Notes: generated by a model from the sequence alone, not told the origin. A stretch of DNA of 64,000 nt from Vreelandella alkaliphila (GCF_016107625.1 NZ_JABASV010000012.1:1-64000); one strand, 5' to 3'; positions 34,769-43,163 are shown, counted from the first letter of the stretch. Made by a program: numbers and translations.

Positions 34769-35806
34769 TTATGCCGCCTTGCTTAGCGGTACTGGCTTGG
34801 TTAATTCGTTTTCTGTGGCGTAGCGGCCTAGCTCTGCGCGCGTGTACTTGCCTGCGTCGTTAATGCTATTGCTGTAGCCGCTAAAATCGGAGCCGTACCA
34901 CGATGAATGGCCCTTGTGCCATATCAGATAAAGCTCTTCATCGACCGGAAAAAGGATCTCTTTCAGCACTTGGGCGCGCTTAAAATTCATGGACTTGATG
35001 GCGCTACTCAGCTCTTTCTCCAAGCGTTGACGGCGACACCTGGCATTGCGCTTGCGCCTGATATCGCCAGGAGAGGAAAGGTAAATCGCACCACTGTGAA
35101 CGTTGATCAGGCCGTACTTGCCGGTGACTACCCACCACATATTGTTAAGGTTGTAGTAAGCCGTGCCGACCACGACCCGGTAGCGGTAGTCGATGGCGTA
35201 GACGCGGGCACCGTGGGTGATTTCACCGCCGTCAGCTGACTTGGCATTGATGGTCATCCCGATAGGGGCATGACCAAGCGCTTCACTGTAATGGCCGCTG
35301 TTACGATTGGCATTCTCTACCCATTCAATAGCCGTCATCTTGCCGGGGCCACGCTTGGCCAATCGCCCCTTTTCTTCATCCGTAAACTCATAATCCGTAA
35401 ACACACCACACAGATAGTCACGCAGACGGTTGCGCGTGCGCTGCATTTCAAGGCGCAACAGATAGGGCATGCACTGCTCTTTATCCCGCTCGTAGCGACC
35501 TTCGTCGTCGGGCCGAGTAGGGCAGTTGATCGACTGAAAGAACAGAATTTCAATATGCCGCCCACACAAGCGAAGATCGGCTTTAAGGTCGCCTTTACGG
35601 CAAAAACGGGAGTTGTTGCCAGTAAAAATGTGCTCTTGAGGGCCGACCTCCCAGCCCAAGCGGTTAAATTGCTGAACGATGCGCTTAAATACGTCCTTCT
35701 TGAAACGCTGCTCCCAAGCACCCATCACTCTCTCACCTGGTTCTTCCCATACATCAAAACGGGCGTCGCCAAAGGTAACGCGGCCCGCGCGTTCAATCTG
35801 TGCCAT
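34769..35806 (-). CDS. Large hypothetical early protein
   Basis: 345 residues from the ATG at 35806, chosen for AAGGAAG 7 bp upstream. The N-terminal part (RFKKDVFKRIVQQFNRLGWE, then LKADLRLCGRHIEILFFQ) is alpha/beta. The middle part has many aromatic residues (YRYRVVVGTAYYNLNNMWWV) and the segment 255-300 is very basic. It overlaps the upstream gene by 14 bp. No family recognised. Confidence 0.65.
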   Translation of the reverse strand: MAQIERAGRVTFGDARFDVWEEPGERVMGAWEQRFKKDVFKRIVQQFNRLGWEVGPQEHIFTGNNSRFCRKGDLKADLRLCGRHIEILFFQSINCPTRPDDEGRYERDKEQCMPYLLRLEMQRTRNRLRDYLCGVFTDYEFTDEEKGRLAKRGPGKMTAIEWVENANRNSGHYSEALGHAPIGMTINAKSADGGEITHGARVYAIDYRYRVVVGTAYYNLNNMWWVVTGKYGLINVHSGAIYLSSPGDIRRKRNARCRRQRLEKELSSAIKSMNFKRAQVLKEILFPVDEELYLIWHKGHSSWYGSDFSGYSNSINDAGKYTRAELGRYATENELTKPVPLSKAA

Positions 35807-36218
35807 GGTTACGCTTCCTTTTTGATTCATACAGGGCGGTCAGGTTGTGCTCTGCATACCAGCGGCGCAGGCCGTCAACGTGCTTCACCCACCAGTCGCG
35901 ACTCCCGGCGACATTGGAGTGCAGGCCTTCCACTTCACCTATACCGTGGGGCGTTTTTACCGGAACACCAGGTGCGATAACGTCGGGCGCTGGCTCAAAA
36001 ACACCCATATAAAGCGCTTGAAAATCCTTATGGCTGGTGCCGATCGGAATGGCGTTGACCACCTCTTTTAGTGGCCAGCAAGTGCCGTACTTGTTGGTGC
36101 CGGTGTAAGTGGCCAGATTCCACGTTGCCCGCTGATAACCGAGGCGACCGACACGCTCGCTGCCATCTTGATGAATCAGTAGGCAGTCTTGGTAGCTGGG
36201 AATATGATCAAGGTTCAT
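35793..36218 (-). CDS. Hypothetical early protein
   Basis: 141 residues. Contains GVPVKTPHGIGEVEGLHSNV and KHVDGLRRWYAEHNLTALYE, which look like a small beta barrel of the kind that reads nucleic acid or peptides, but this is only an impression. Overlaps its downstream neighbour. Confidence 0.6.
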   Translation of the reverse strand: MNLDHIPSYQDCLLIHQDGSERVGRLGYQRATWNLATYTGTNKYGTCWPLKEVVNAIPIGTSHKDFQALYMGVFEPAPDVIAPGVPVKTPHGIGEVEGLHSNVAGSRDWWVKHVDGLRRWYAEHNLTALYESKRKRNHGTD

Positions 36219-36486
36219 TGCGCGCCTCTTCTTTCTTGATGGTCTGGACTATCGCGCACTGCCAAACTGCATGGGCAGCAAAAGCGATAAAGCAGATGGA
36301 AAAGATGGGGTCTAGCCAGTGATCGAAGCGCTCTCCCCATATCAGTTCTTCAATGCCTGCTTCGACAAAAATGAACATGGCCCAATAGAGCATTACCGCA
36401 ATAGTGGCGCGCACCGGGTTGCCCTTGGATGCAACTGCCAGGGCATAGGCGAAGATCGTTATGGGCTTTAGGATTCGCTGGAACAT
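36208..36486 (-). CDS. Small multi-pass membrane protein
   Basis: 92 residues with two or three hydrophobic segments (PITIFAYALAVASKG, ATIAVMLYWAMFIFVEAG, PIFSICFIAFAAHAVWQ) and a charged C-terminus. It resembles short phage membrane proteins of unknown role. Its start overlaps the zinc-protein gene upstream. Confidence 0.65.
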   Translation of the reverse strand: MFQRILKPITIFAYALAVASKGNPVRATIAVMLYWAMFIFVEAGIEELIWGERFDHWLDPIFSICFIAFAAHAVWQCAIVQTIKKEEARNEP

Positions 36487-36713
36487 TGCTGCTCTCCTTC
36501 AATGGGTCGTATCAGCTCCCAGCACTGCTCGCATAGCGGGCCAGCTTCATCGCCACCTTCGGCGTAAATACTGTCTTCCTCGCAGCGCCCGGTAGGCTCT
36601 TCACACCTACTGCATAGCTGCAAAGTTCCGGGGTAGTTGTTGGCGTTCCATGCGGAATGAGCGCTTTGATCCATCGCGTGGCGCTGGCCGCCTGGCCAGG
36701 TGTTTGCGGTCAT
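36468..36713 (-). CDS. Small zinc-finger protein
   Basis: 81 residues. CSRC (about 34) and CEQC (about 62) are spaced for a zinc ribbon, with a further Cys between. ATGA overlap with the upstream gene. An in-frame ATG 14 codons later is an alternative start. Confidence 0.6.
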   Translation of the reverse strand: MTANTWPGGQRHAMDQSAHSAWNANNYPGTLQLCSRCEEPTGRCEEDSIYAEGGDEAGPLCEQCWELIRPIEGEQQCSSES

Positions 36714-37450
36714 TGGGCATCACCTTCGGCCTGGCTAGCTTTCGCGCGGCGCTCCAGCTTCTCTGCTTCTGAGTACAGCACGTCGGCAGCATCTCTCATG
36801 CCTTCGGCGGTGCTTAGATAGCCGTTTTCTTGAGCGACACTGCTGTTGTCTAGCAACTGGTCTGCCCACTTTTTCAGCACGCTCGCTTCATAACGGCCAT
36901 AGCTGGCCACGGGTTCCTCTGCCAGACAGTCACGCATGCGGGCGTTCCAGTCTTCCCAGTTGTAATCGCCATCCTTACCGCCCTCGAACGCCTCTTTATT
37001 GAGGGATGAAAAACGCTCAATATGCGCGGTAAGCACTTTTTCACGAAGCTCAAGCGTCTCGATGTGCTGGCCACGCTTAAAGTAAAGTGACTTCAATTCG
37101 TCTAGCTGCTGCTGAATCTCAAGGTAGTCAGCCTTGGCAACGTCATCGCCATCCAGGGCCGTAGAGTCAGGGTCGAGGCCGATGCTCGCCTGAAAGTCTC
37201 GAATGAAGTTTCCGGGGCTTGAGCCAATGACACCGATAGCCGTTTGTTCATCGACCCTTTCAATGGCTTGCTCTGCTTGCCACCAACCGGCATCGGTGTC
37301 TTCAAAGGCCAAGGCTATAGAGCACTCGCCCAGCCCTGGCGGGTAAAAGAAGAACCGCACTTCCGGGCCGTCTTCGTCATGCGAGGTGCCCAGCTTGACC
37401 AATATTTGACCGTGAGGCGTGTCGTTGAATAGCTTGGCGAATTGCTTCAT
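36710..37450 (-). CDS. Hypothetical early protein with coiled-coil module
   Basis: 246 residues. N-terminal beta-like domain (VRFFFYPPGLGECSIALAFE) and a central helix TLELREKVLTAHIERFSSL that is similar to ELEEREQALAAHVERLSELL in the protein at 37638. The two genes therefore share a module, as Ea22-like phage proteins often do. ATGA-linked on both sides. Confidence 0.65.
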   Translation of the reverse strand: MKQFAKLFNDTPHGQILVKLGTSHDEDGPEVRFFFYPPGLGECSIALAFEDTDAGWWQAEQAIERVDEQTAIGVIGSSPGNFIRDFQASIGLDPDSTALDGDDVAKADYLEIQQQLDELKSLYFKRGQHIETLELREKVLTAHIERFSSLNKEAFEGGKDGDYNWEDWNARMRDCLAEEPVASYGRYEASVLKKWADQLLDNSSVAQENGYLSTAEGMRDAADVLYSEAEKLERRAKASQAEGDAQ

Positions 37451-37641
37451 TGTTTAGCCTTCTTAGCCTGATTGCGGTATGAGGCAATCAGGGTCTTGAT
37501 AAGGGTATGGGTGTGAGAATCGCGCTCACTTTTCGGCGCAGCATCCAGCACCAACTTCATTTCTTGAAGAGCCGTTTCGGGCACTATCCATGGGGCGATT
37601 TTTAGCGCCAGCGCGGTGCGTAATTTTTCAAAGTGCATCAC
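37447..37641 (-). CDS. Small basic early protein
   Basis: 64 residues, helical with a Lys-rich C-terminus (TLIASYRNQAKKAKQ). ATGA overlaps on both sides argue that it is translated. Function unknown. Confidence 0.6.
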   Translation of the reverse strand: MMHFEKLRTALALKIAPWIVPETALQEMKLVLDAAPKSERDSHTHTLIKTLIASYRNQAKKAKQ

Positions 37642-38327
37642 GCACCTCCTTCGGCTTGGCGACGCTTCTCTAACGCCTGCTCATTCAGCCACTGCTGCAC
37701 TTCGCCACCACTCCACATTTTTCGGAGCATGGTGGGGAAGGTGAGAGAGGCAATAGTGTCTGCATCGCGGTGGGCGAGGGAGGTTTTGGGGCTATCCCAC
37801 AAGGCATAGACCACCTTGGTAACATACTCACCGGCACCGGCTAAGTTGTCTCCGGCTAACGGCTTAAGTAGCTCGCTAAGCCGCTCCACATGCGCTGCCA
37901 GCGCCTGCTCGCGTTCCTCAAGCTCGGCAATGCGGGCGAGATTAGCATCAGGGTTAATGCCAAGCGCTTTGCCTAAATTAAAGTGGAGCGCTTCGGCTTC
38001 GTTCTGGTAAAGCTGGTATGTGTGACTTGCGCCCATTTTCGTCATGAAAAGGGTAAAGCCAGGCGTCCCTCCCGCGTTATCCACTCGCTCGCATGTGAAA
38101 TGATTTAGCATTTTTGGATCAAGTTCTGATTGTTCTCGACCTTCCACCATCCGCTGCACCATGTCCCACACCTGCTCGTAGATAGGCCAGTCGTGCTCGA
38201 CGACGACGCATTCGCGGGTGGGGACGCCAAAAATGTTCAGTCGATCACGTATAGTTTGCTCTTGCTCGGGGTGGAAATCGCTGATCTTGACGACGATGTA
38301 ACGTTCTTCACGCTTAAAATCACTCAT
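37638..38327 (-). CDS. Hypothetical early protein with shared coiled-coil module
   Basis: 229 residues. The start overlaps the upstream stop. N-terminal segment EERYIVVKISDFHPEQEQTI is alpha/beta, and the helix near 140-165 matches the module in the 36710 protein. The C-terminus (WSGGEVQQWLNEQALEKRRQ) is helical. Function unknown. Confidence 0.65.
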   Translation of the reverse strand: MSDFKREERYIVVKISDFHPEQEQTIRDRLNIFGVPTRECVVVEHDWPIYEQVWDMVQRMVEGREQSELDPKMLNHFTCERVDNAGGTPGFTLFMTKMGASHTYQLYQNEAEALHFNLGKALGINPDANLARIAELEEREQALAAHVERLSELLKPLAGDNLAGAGEYVTKVVYALWDSPKTSLAHRDADTIASLTFPTMLRKMWSGGEVQQWLNEQALEKRRQAEGGA

Positions 38328-38488
38328 TAGGCTTCTTCTCCTTCCGCTTTTTCACGCTCAGCTTTCCTGACTGCTCGCAGTACCGCAGCTGCCTCGCCAT
38401 ACTGCCCCGGATAGCGGCATGCAAAAGCGGATACGGATTCGTTGGGGCTGCGCTGCTGAAAGGCGAGGGCGTCGGTTTCTAGGCTCAT
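38327..38488 (-). CDS. Small early protein
   Basis: 53 residues from the ATG at 38488, which overlaps the upstream stop as ATGA. Central CRYPGQYGEAAAVLRAVRKA looks like a short helical hairpin. Function unknown. Confidence 0.55.
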   Translation of the reverse strand: MSLETDALAFQQRSPNESVSAFACRYPGQYGEAAAVLRAVRKAEREKAEGEEA

Positions 38489-39570
38489 GACGTTGCCTCC
38501 GCAAAACCACGCAGCGCTCGTACTTCTTCCCACTCGTTGAGAATGTTGTGTTCGTCAGGTCGCATCCGGGCGCGCTCAAAGCCATGCCAGAAGCCCTTGC
38601 GAAAGTTCTCTTCATCACGGCTGGCTAGGAGTGTTATTAAAGGCGGGCTATCCAGCGCTGACTCCATGGCGTGTACACGGTCGTCGTTATTCCAGTAGGC
38701 GTCGTAGTGGACGTTGCGAGCCGTTAGCAGCTGAGCTGTTAGCTGCTCAATCTGCGCTTGGCGCTGGCGGTTGGCCTCGCGCAGCTGAGTGATAAAGCGA
38801 TCTTGGACTTGTTTGTGCCGATAAAAATCAGGGTGATCGGATAGCGGAAGGGAAGCGCTAGCGTCGACAACCACATTATCAGCCCAATCACGGCTATAGC
38901 CCGGCATCGTTGGCAACTCAACGCTGTCGGGCACCGCGTCAATCCACTCCTGCTGAGCTTTGGCAAGCTCCGCCACGCGCCTCATGTTGCGCCCTACAAT
39001 ACTCACGCGACTCTGTAGGGCGGCAATCTCGCGTTCGGCATCCTTCACACCATCCACGCCTAATAGGCGCATCATGGTTTGCTCCCAGGTCATCTCTGCT
39101 TGTTTGTAACGGTTGAGCTGTTTTTCCAGCGCTTCGGCGTGATCCCTGCCGGTGGCACCGGATGCCAAGCGTGACATTTCCCGCCAAAATTCATCGCCGT
39201 TAAAGTTGCCTACGTCGCGCAATAAGGTGGCGAGTTTCTTCTTGGCATAGTCGTGATCCATGCCTTTGCTGGCGGGCTTGGCGGCAGGCGCGGCTTTGCT
39301 GGCGCTTATAAGCACTGCTTTATCCAGCAGCCCTAGCGCCTCAGAAATAGCCGCGTTTAAGTTGGCCAAGTCTTCTGGGTCGGGATTTTCGAGGTCGGGT
39401 TCTTCGGCCATTTGCAGAACGCTACGCGCCATTTGAATTGCTTCGTCTTTCTCAACCAGCTCTAACGCCAAAAAGCCGCGACTATTTAAATGCTCGACGG
39501 CCATAGCAAAGGCTGCCCGTGCGGCCTGCTCGCTATCTTGGTAGCTAGTGCGCCACTGTTCGTAAGTCAT
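38485..39570 (-). CDS. Long coiled-coil early protein
   Basis: 361 residues, mostly helical, with heptad-rich stretches (ALEKQLNRYKQAEMTWEQTM, then DRFITQLREANRQRQAQIEQ). The C-terminus has WHGFERARMRPDEHNILNEW. Similar modular helical proteins are common in phage early regions with unknown roles. The next gene upstream ends 21 bp away. Confidence 0.65.
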   Translation of the reverse strand: MTYEQWRTSYQDSEQAARAAFAMAVEHLNSRGFLALELVEKDEAIQMARSVLQMAEEPDLENPDPEDLANLNAAISEALGLLDKAVLISASKAAPAAKPASKGMDHDYAKKKLATLLRDVGNFNGDEFWREMSRLASGATGRDHAEALEKQLNRYKQAEMTWEQTMMRLLGVDGVKDAEREIAALQSRVSIVGRNMRRVAELAKAQQEWIDAVPDSVELPTMPGYSRDWADNVVVDASASLPLSDHPDFYRHKQVQDRFITQLREANRQRQAQIEQLTAQLLTARNVHYDAYWNNDDRVHAMESALDSPPLITLLASRDEENFRKGFWHGFERARMRPDEHNILNEWEEVRALRGFAEATS

Positions 39571-39590
39571 GAGGGTTCCTTCTGAGGTGG

Positions 39591-39884
39591 TCAGGCAATC
39601 TCTTGCATTATCTTGGCGACTTGGTACTCAATCGTTTCACGCATAAAGCGCCGCGCTGCGCCAACTGTGGGTAGCGGCTTCCTAGTCATGGCCACAATGG
39701 TGGAGGCAGACGAGCGCCATGCCGGGTAAAAACCGGCTTCATCGCTGCCGGTGTCGCTCGCTGCCACAGCGACCGCTTCGCCTCCTACGCCGCATGCGGC
39801 CTGCCCTAGTGCTTGCTGTACCGCTAACATCGGCGGGCAAAGCGATAGAGTGCGCCCAGTAGCGGGGCACGCCTGAGTGCTCAT
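39591..39884 (-). CDS. Small hypothetical early protein
   Basis: 97 residues. Ala/Cys-rich N-terminus (CPATGRTLSLCPP, GQAACGVGGEAVAVAASDTG) and a helical C-terminus (ARRFMRETIEYQVAKIMQEI). ATGA overlap with the HTH gene upstream. Function unknown. Confidence 0.55.
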   Translation of the reverse strand: MSTQACPATGRTLSLCPPMLAVQQALGQAACGVGGEAVAVAASDTGSDEAGFYPAWRSSASTIVAMTRKPLPTVGAARRFMRETIEYQVAKIMQEIA

Positions 39885-40174
39885 GCCATTTGTTCCTTCA
39901 ATCGGCCCAAGTCACCTAAGCTTGGCGCGCTGGCAAGACGTTGCGAGTAAGACGCTAGGCGTGTGCCTTTCTGGCGCTTAGCCTTACGAACTTCATTGTT
40001 CTTTTTCAGCGTTTTACTGCGCTGAGACATTGGAGCTATTAAGTCAGCACCACGCTTGCCTTTGTTGTAGCGCCGCGTGACGGTTACCGGCACAAGGCCT
40101 GCTGATTCTGCTAGTTGCTTCAAACTGACTTCTTTGCCCGTGACTGGATGGGTAACGATGATAGGTTTAGGCAT
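39881..40174 (-). CDS. Small basic HTH protein
   Basis: 97 residues. VSLKQLAESAGLVPVTVTRR is a helix-turn-helix preceded by a strand pair (IIVTHPVTGKE), and the C-terminal half is rich in Lys and Arg. Similar in style to the protein at 20127. Likely a DNA-binding regulator within the early operon. Confidence 0.65.
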   Translation of the reverse strand: MPKPIIVTHPVTGKEVSLKQLAESAGLVPVTVTRRYNKGKRGADLIAPMSQRSKTLKKNNEVRKAKRQKGTRLASYSQRLASAPSLGDLGRLKEQMA

Positions 40175-40346
40175 GAGTCTTCTCCCGTATGGCTTTACTT
40201 AGGTTGTCTGCACGGTTTGCTACTAGCTGCGCTGCAAAGGTCTGCTCGTTTCGCTGCAATACCTGAGTCACCCGGCGCAACTCATCAACAACAGCAACGT
40301 TCTTCATGCGATCCAGCGATTGCTTAACATCACTTGGTAGTTCCAC
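40167..40346 (-). CDS. Small helical protein after the RdgC-like gene
   Basis: 59 residues from a GTG at 40346 with GGAG 7 bp upstream and 11 bp after the rdgC-like stop. Helical throughout (VVDELRRVTQVLQRNEQTFA). A longer frame would overlap the upstream gene by 40 bp. Function unknown. Confidence 0.55.
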   Translation of the reverse strand: MELPSDVKQSLDRMKNVAVVDELRRVTQVLQRNEQTFAAQLVANRADNLSKAIREKTHA

Positions 40347-40356
40347 GGGGAGGCTC

Positions 40357-41508
40357 CTATGCGGCTGGCTGCAGGAGGTGACGGCGACCGTTTTCATCAA
40401 TCGGCCCAACAATGCCGTTGCGTTCTAGCTGCAACATGATTTCGCTGGCGCGGGTATAAGCGATCTTGAATTGGCGCTGTAGGGCGCTAATGCTGGGGTG
40501 CTTGGTCTCCCGGATGTGGGCGACAGCATCTTCATAGAGGTGGTCGGCGGCAGCTTCTTGGGTGTCTTTCGTGCTGCATTCGCCTTCAATAGAGAGGTTG
40601 TATTCAGCCTCGCCACCTAGCGCGCTTACCAGGAGGTTGTAGGCAGCGCTAACGGCTGTGAGCGTCATGATGAACTCAGCAGTGAATAGCTGGCGGGCGT
40701 CTTCAATATCGTCAACGTGACTTGATTCGATGCGGGCATCGGCTATCGTGATTGTCTTCAACGCCAAGTCGCTTGTCAGAGTGGCTGACAGCTCGCCATC
40801 TACCTTGATAGCCAACTTTTCAGCCATGCGCCCGCTTTCTAATGCTGCTTGGATATCCGAGCTATGAAGGTCGACTTTACGCCCAGTGATAGTGCCGTCG
40901 TCGCCTTTTGACTCCAGTTCGATGTAGTTGCCAAGGCCTAAACCTTTTGGCAACTCAGTGCCTTCGGTAGCCCAATCGGTCATTGCTCGATGAGGCAGAG
41001 TGCGCACGTTAAGTGGCGTGACTTTTAGGCTGCCAATCGTCTCCCGCAACAGGTCTAATAAGTCTTCGGCGCGAGGGCGGCTAGATGCGTCAACAAAGAT
41101 GCGCTGAGCAGCGGCATCGATCCATGCGTAAAAGCACTGGCTACGAACAAAGGCGCGCGGCAGTAACGCCTCAGTCACTTGCTCTTTGAGGGCAGTCTTC
41201 TCTTTCCGCGTTACCTTGCGCTCTTCACGGGCCTCAATCGCCGCGACTTTTTCTTCAACCTCTTCTTTTACCACCGATGCGGGGAGCAGACGCTCACGCC
41301 GGAGCATGGCCACTAAGTAATAGGCTTTGTTGTCCAAAATCACGCTCAACAGCAGATCATTATCGACAACGTTGCACCAGCCGACTGAGCGCGCTGAGCT
41401 GCCACTTAGTGGAGCGTTTGTGCGACGACCCTCCATGGCCTCGCGCAAGACTGGCTCGCTTGGAACAGGGGTATGCATAACGTAAGGAATAATGTTCTTT
41501 GAAAGCAT
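40357..41508 (-). CDS. RdgC-like protein fused to an FtsK gamma domain
   Basis: 383 residues. Residues about 1-300 follow the RdgC pattern: LLPASVVKEEVEEKVAAIEA, RKEKTALKEQVTEALLPRAF, AWIDAAAQRIFVDASS and LLRETIGSLKVTPLNVRTLP. RdgC forms DNA-encircling rings and restrains RecA. Residues about 320-380 (DHLYEDAVAHIRETKHPSIS, ALQRQFKIAYTRASEIMLQL, NGIVGP) match the winged-helix gamma domain of FtsK, which reads KOPS sequences. This fusion is not one I know as standard. First gene of the long leftward operon, directly under an operator-bearing promoter. Confidence 0.8.
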   Translation of the reverse strand: MLSKNIIPYVMHTPVPSEPVLREAMEGRRTNAPLSGSSARSVGWCNVVDNDLLLSVILDNKAYYLVAMLRRERLLPASVVKEEVEEKVAAIEAREERKVTRKEKTALKEQVTEALLPRAFVRSQCFYAWIDAAAQRIFVDASSRPRAEDLLDLLRETIGSLKVTPLNVRTLPHRAMTDWATEGTELPKGLGLGNYIELESKGDDGTITGRKVDLHSSDIQAALESGRMAEKLAIKVDGELSATLTSDLALKTITIADARIESSHVDDIEDARQLFTAEFIMTLTAVSAAYNLLVSALGGEAEYNLSIEGECSTKDTQEAAADHLYEDAVAHIRETKHPSISALQRQFKIAYTRASEIMLQLERNGIVGPIDENGRRHLLQPAA

Positions 41509-41539
41509 CTTATTACCCAGAGTGAGTGAAGGTCGGGCT

Positions 41540-41568
41540 AATTTATTACTTTAAAAGTAATATATCAA
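41540..41568 (-). promoter_or_regulatory. Promoter of the rdgC-like operon with a perfect operator in the spacer
   Basis: Read leftward: TTGATA (41568-41563), 17 bp, TAAATT (41545-41540). The palindrome TTACTTTAAAAGTAA (41546-41560) occupies almost the whole spacer. A clear repressible early promoter for the operon down to 32767. Confidence 0.75.
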
Positions 41569-41654
41569 CCCATGAAATACCTCACGGGTAACATTTTGCG
41601 CACAAAAAAGCCGCCTCAGTGGGCGGCTTCTCGTATATTTAGCGGGTTACAGCG

Positions 41655-41849
41655 TTATTTCTGGTCAATAAAGTCATTGGCCGTCACCTTGCCTCCGCTC
41701 CATTCCATGATTTTCTTTAGAGCGCTAAGTGTTGGCATTGTCTTGCCTTTTTCCCAGCGCCAGTAGCGTACATAAGAAACGCCCAATTCCTTGGCGGCCT
41801 CGGTCGGGCCAATCTTCTTCACCGTAGTACGGTAAGTTTCCAAATCCAT
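41655..41849 (-). CDS. Second Cro-like regulator
   Basis: 64 residues. HTH EAAKELGVSYVRYWRWEKGK, clearly paralogous to the Cro-like protein at 26562. It has its own promoter to the right (read leftward TTGCCG, 17 bp, TACGAT near 41890-41920) containing the half-operator TTTACCTGTAATG. Likely regulates the neighbouring rdgC-like promoter or the lysogeny network. Confidence 0.7.
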   Translation of the reverse strand: MDLETYRTTVKKIGPTEAAKELGVSYVRYWRWEKGKTMPTLSALKKIMEWSGGKVTANDFIDQK

Positions 41850-42127
41850 TAGTACGCCTTATTCATAATATCTTAACTAATCTTGGCGTTATCGTATTGC
41901 ATTACAGGTAAATCGGCAATGTAACAGGAACTTAGGGTGACTTAGATCAATATGGCGCGTTTTTTGCGCCGGGCATCAATCGGGGCGCACACGCACCCTG
42001 GTGGGTATTCCCCTTTTAAGGGTGTTTTATTTCCACACCCTAAACCCGGCACAAAAAGCGCACTGCGAGGATAGCACGACCCATTAGGTTTTAGAATCAA
42101 GGCCGCCCGGTGGCTGAGCGCCGAGCC

Positions 42128-42442
42128 ATGTAACCTGCGTAACCTATGTAACCTCATATATCAAAAATCGGGAGGTTACATACCCTAAAAAGCCACTTAA
42201 AAACAGCCACTTATATAGCTCTATGTAACCTATGTAACCTAAAAAGGGTTTTAACTTTGTTCTAATAATAAATAATACAATAGGCCTTAAAAACAGGGGG
42301 TATTATTTAGAGGTAAGCAGCCTCCTAAGAAACAGGTTACACAGGTTGCATGAGTAGCCCCTTCGTCGTGATATAACCTCCCGTATTTAATGGCTTTTTT
42401 CGGCCATGTAACCTTGCCATGTAACCTTGCCCAAGGTTACAC
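42128..42442. repeat. Cluster of ATGTAACC repeats in a gene-free region
   Basis: About ten copies of ATGTAACC or close variants lie in both orientations: forward near 42128, 42137, 42146, 42223, 42232, 42406 and 42419; reverse (GGTTACAT/GGTTACAC) near 42174, 42335 and 42435. Some pairs are spaced 9 bp. The DNA between them is A/T-rich. The 41850-42608 interval has no gene. A replication origin for lytic growth, or a multi-site regulatory region, would fit. A 7-bp stem AGGGTGT/ACACCCT lies further left (about 42018-42041). Confidence 0.6.
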
Positions 42443-42549
42443 ACTTTATCCTGCCCCATTCCTTCTTACCTCCAACGTAAACCTAAAATCCCCGCAAAGG
42501 TTTACTTGCGAATTTATTTTGTAAAAAAATACCTCAGACGGTTACTTTT

Positions 42550-42578
42550 TATCTTATTAGGTAAAAAAGCGTTACAAT
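42550..42578 (+). promoter_or_regulatory. Late-type promoter of the lysis cassette
   Basis: TATCTTATTAGGTAA (42550-42564), 8 bp, TACAAT (42573-42578). The right half of the site is perfect. A full operator TTACCTGTGAGGTTA follows downstream at 42590-42604, next to the first ribosome site. Confidence 0.55.
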
Positions 42579-42589
42579 CTGCCCTGTAT

Positions 42590-42604
42590 TTACCTGTGAG
42601 GTTA
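42590..42604. promoter_or_regulatory. Operator between lysis promoter and first lysis gene
   Basis: TTACCTGTGAGGTTA, in the leader about 12 bp past the -10. Binding here would block early elongation or initiation. Confidence 0.55.
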
Positions 42605-42608
42605 AGTC

Positions 42609-42782
42609 ATGTGGCAGAAAATCCCGACGATGATCCTTTCCCTGCTTATGTTCACGGCTGTTTTCTATGGCATCGCGGCTTTTTACACCTGGGAATGGCA
42701 TCCGGCCCTTTGGACTGACTGGCTTCGGGCAGTTGTGGCCACCGCTGTATTGGGTGGCTGGGTTTGGGATGGACGCCGCTAA
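42609..42782 (+). CDS. Small two-helix membrane protein of the lysis cassette
   Basis: 57 residues; GAGG 7 bp before the ATG. Two hydrophobic segments (MILSLLMFTAVFYGIAAFYT and LRAVVATAVLGGWVW) and a basic tail. Placed first in the lysis cassette, so a holin, antiholin or holin partner is likely. Confidence 0.65.
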   Translation: MWQKIPTMILSLLMFTAVFYGIAAFYTWEWHPALWTDWLRAVVATAVLGGWVWDGRR

Positions 42783-42815
42783 GGCTTGGCAGCACCACTA
42801 ACTCTTGAGGCGGCC

Positions 42816-43163
42816 ATGTCCAGTCAAGACCCCAATAACTACACGACCTTGTTTCAGTTGGCGGGCTTTTCCGGCCTGGCGCTCTGGGGCGGGTTTGTCA
42901 GTTATTACCAGCGCTTTTTAAGAGCCGGGCGAAAGTTCCGCTTAATCATCTTTACCGGCGAAATGAGCACCAGTGTTCTCGCCGGGATCGTCATGTTCTA
43001 CCTTTGCCGCGCTTATGCAGTAAATGAACCGTTGTCTGCGGCGCTTGTGGCGTTGTCTGGACTGGCGGGCGGAAAAATGCTCGAACGCGCTGAACAGATC
43101 ATGAACAACCGGGTATCGCAGATATTGGGCGGCCCCGGTGACAACGATAAGGGGGCTAAATGA
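42816..43163 (+). CDS. LydA-like holin
   Basis: 115 residues; ATG at 42816 with GAGG upstream preferred to the frame opening at 42786. Two or three membrane segments (FSGLALWGGFVSYYQRFL, LIIFTGEMSTSVLAGIVMFY, LSAALVALSGLAGGKML), as in the P1 LydA / holin 3 group. Holins form timed inner-membrane holes that release endolysin. It overlaps the next gene by 4 bp. Confidence 0.65.
   Translation: MSSQDPNNYTTLFQLAGFSGLALWGGFVSYYQRFLRAGRKFRLIIFTGEMSTSVLAGIVMFYLCRAYAVNEPLSAALVALSGLAGGKMLERAEQIMNNRVSQILGGPGDNDKGAK

Noticed and set aside
42128..42442. CRISPR or transposon end repeats
   Set aside because: The 8-bp repeats are irregularly spaced and in both orientations, with no transposase nearby.
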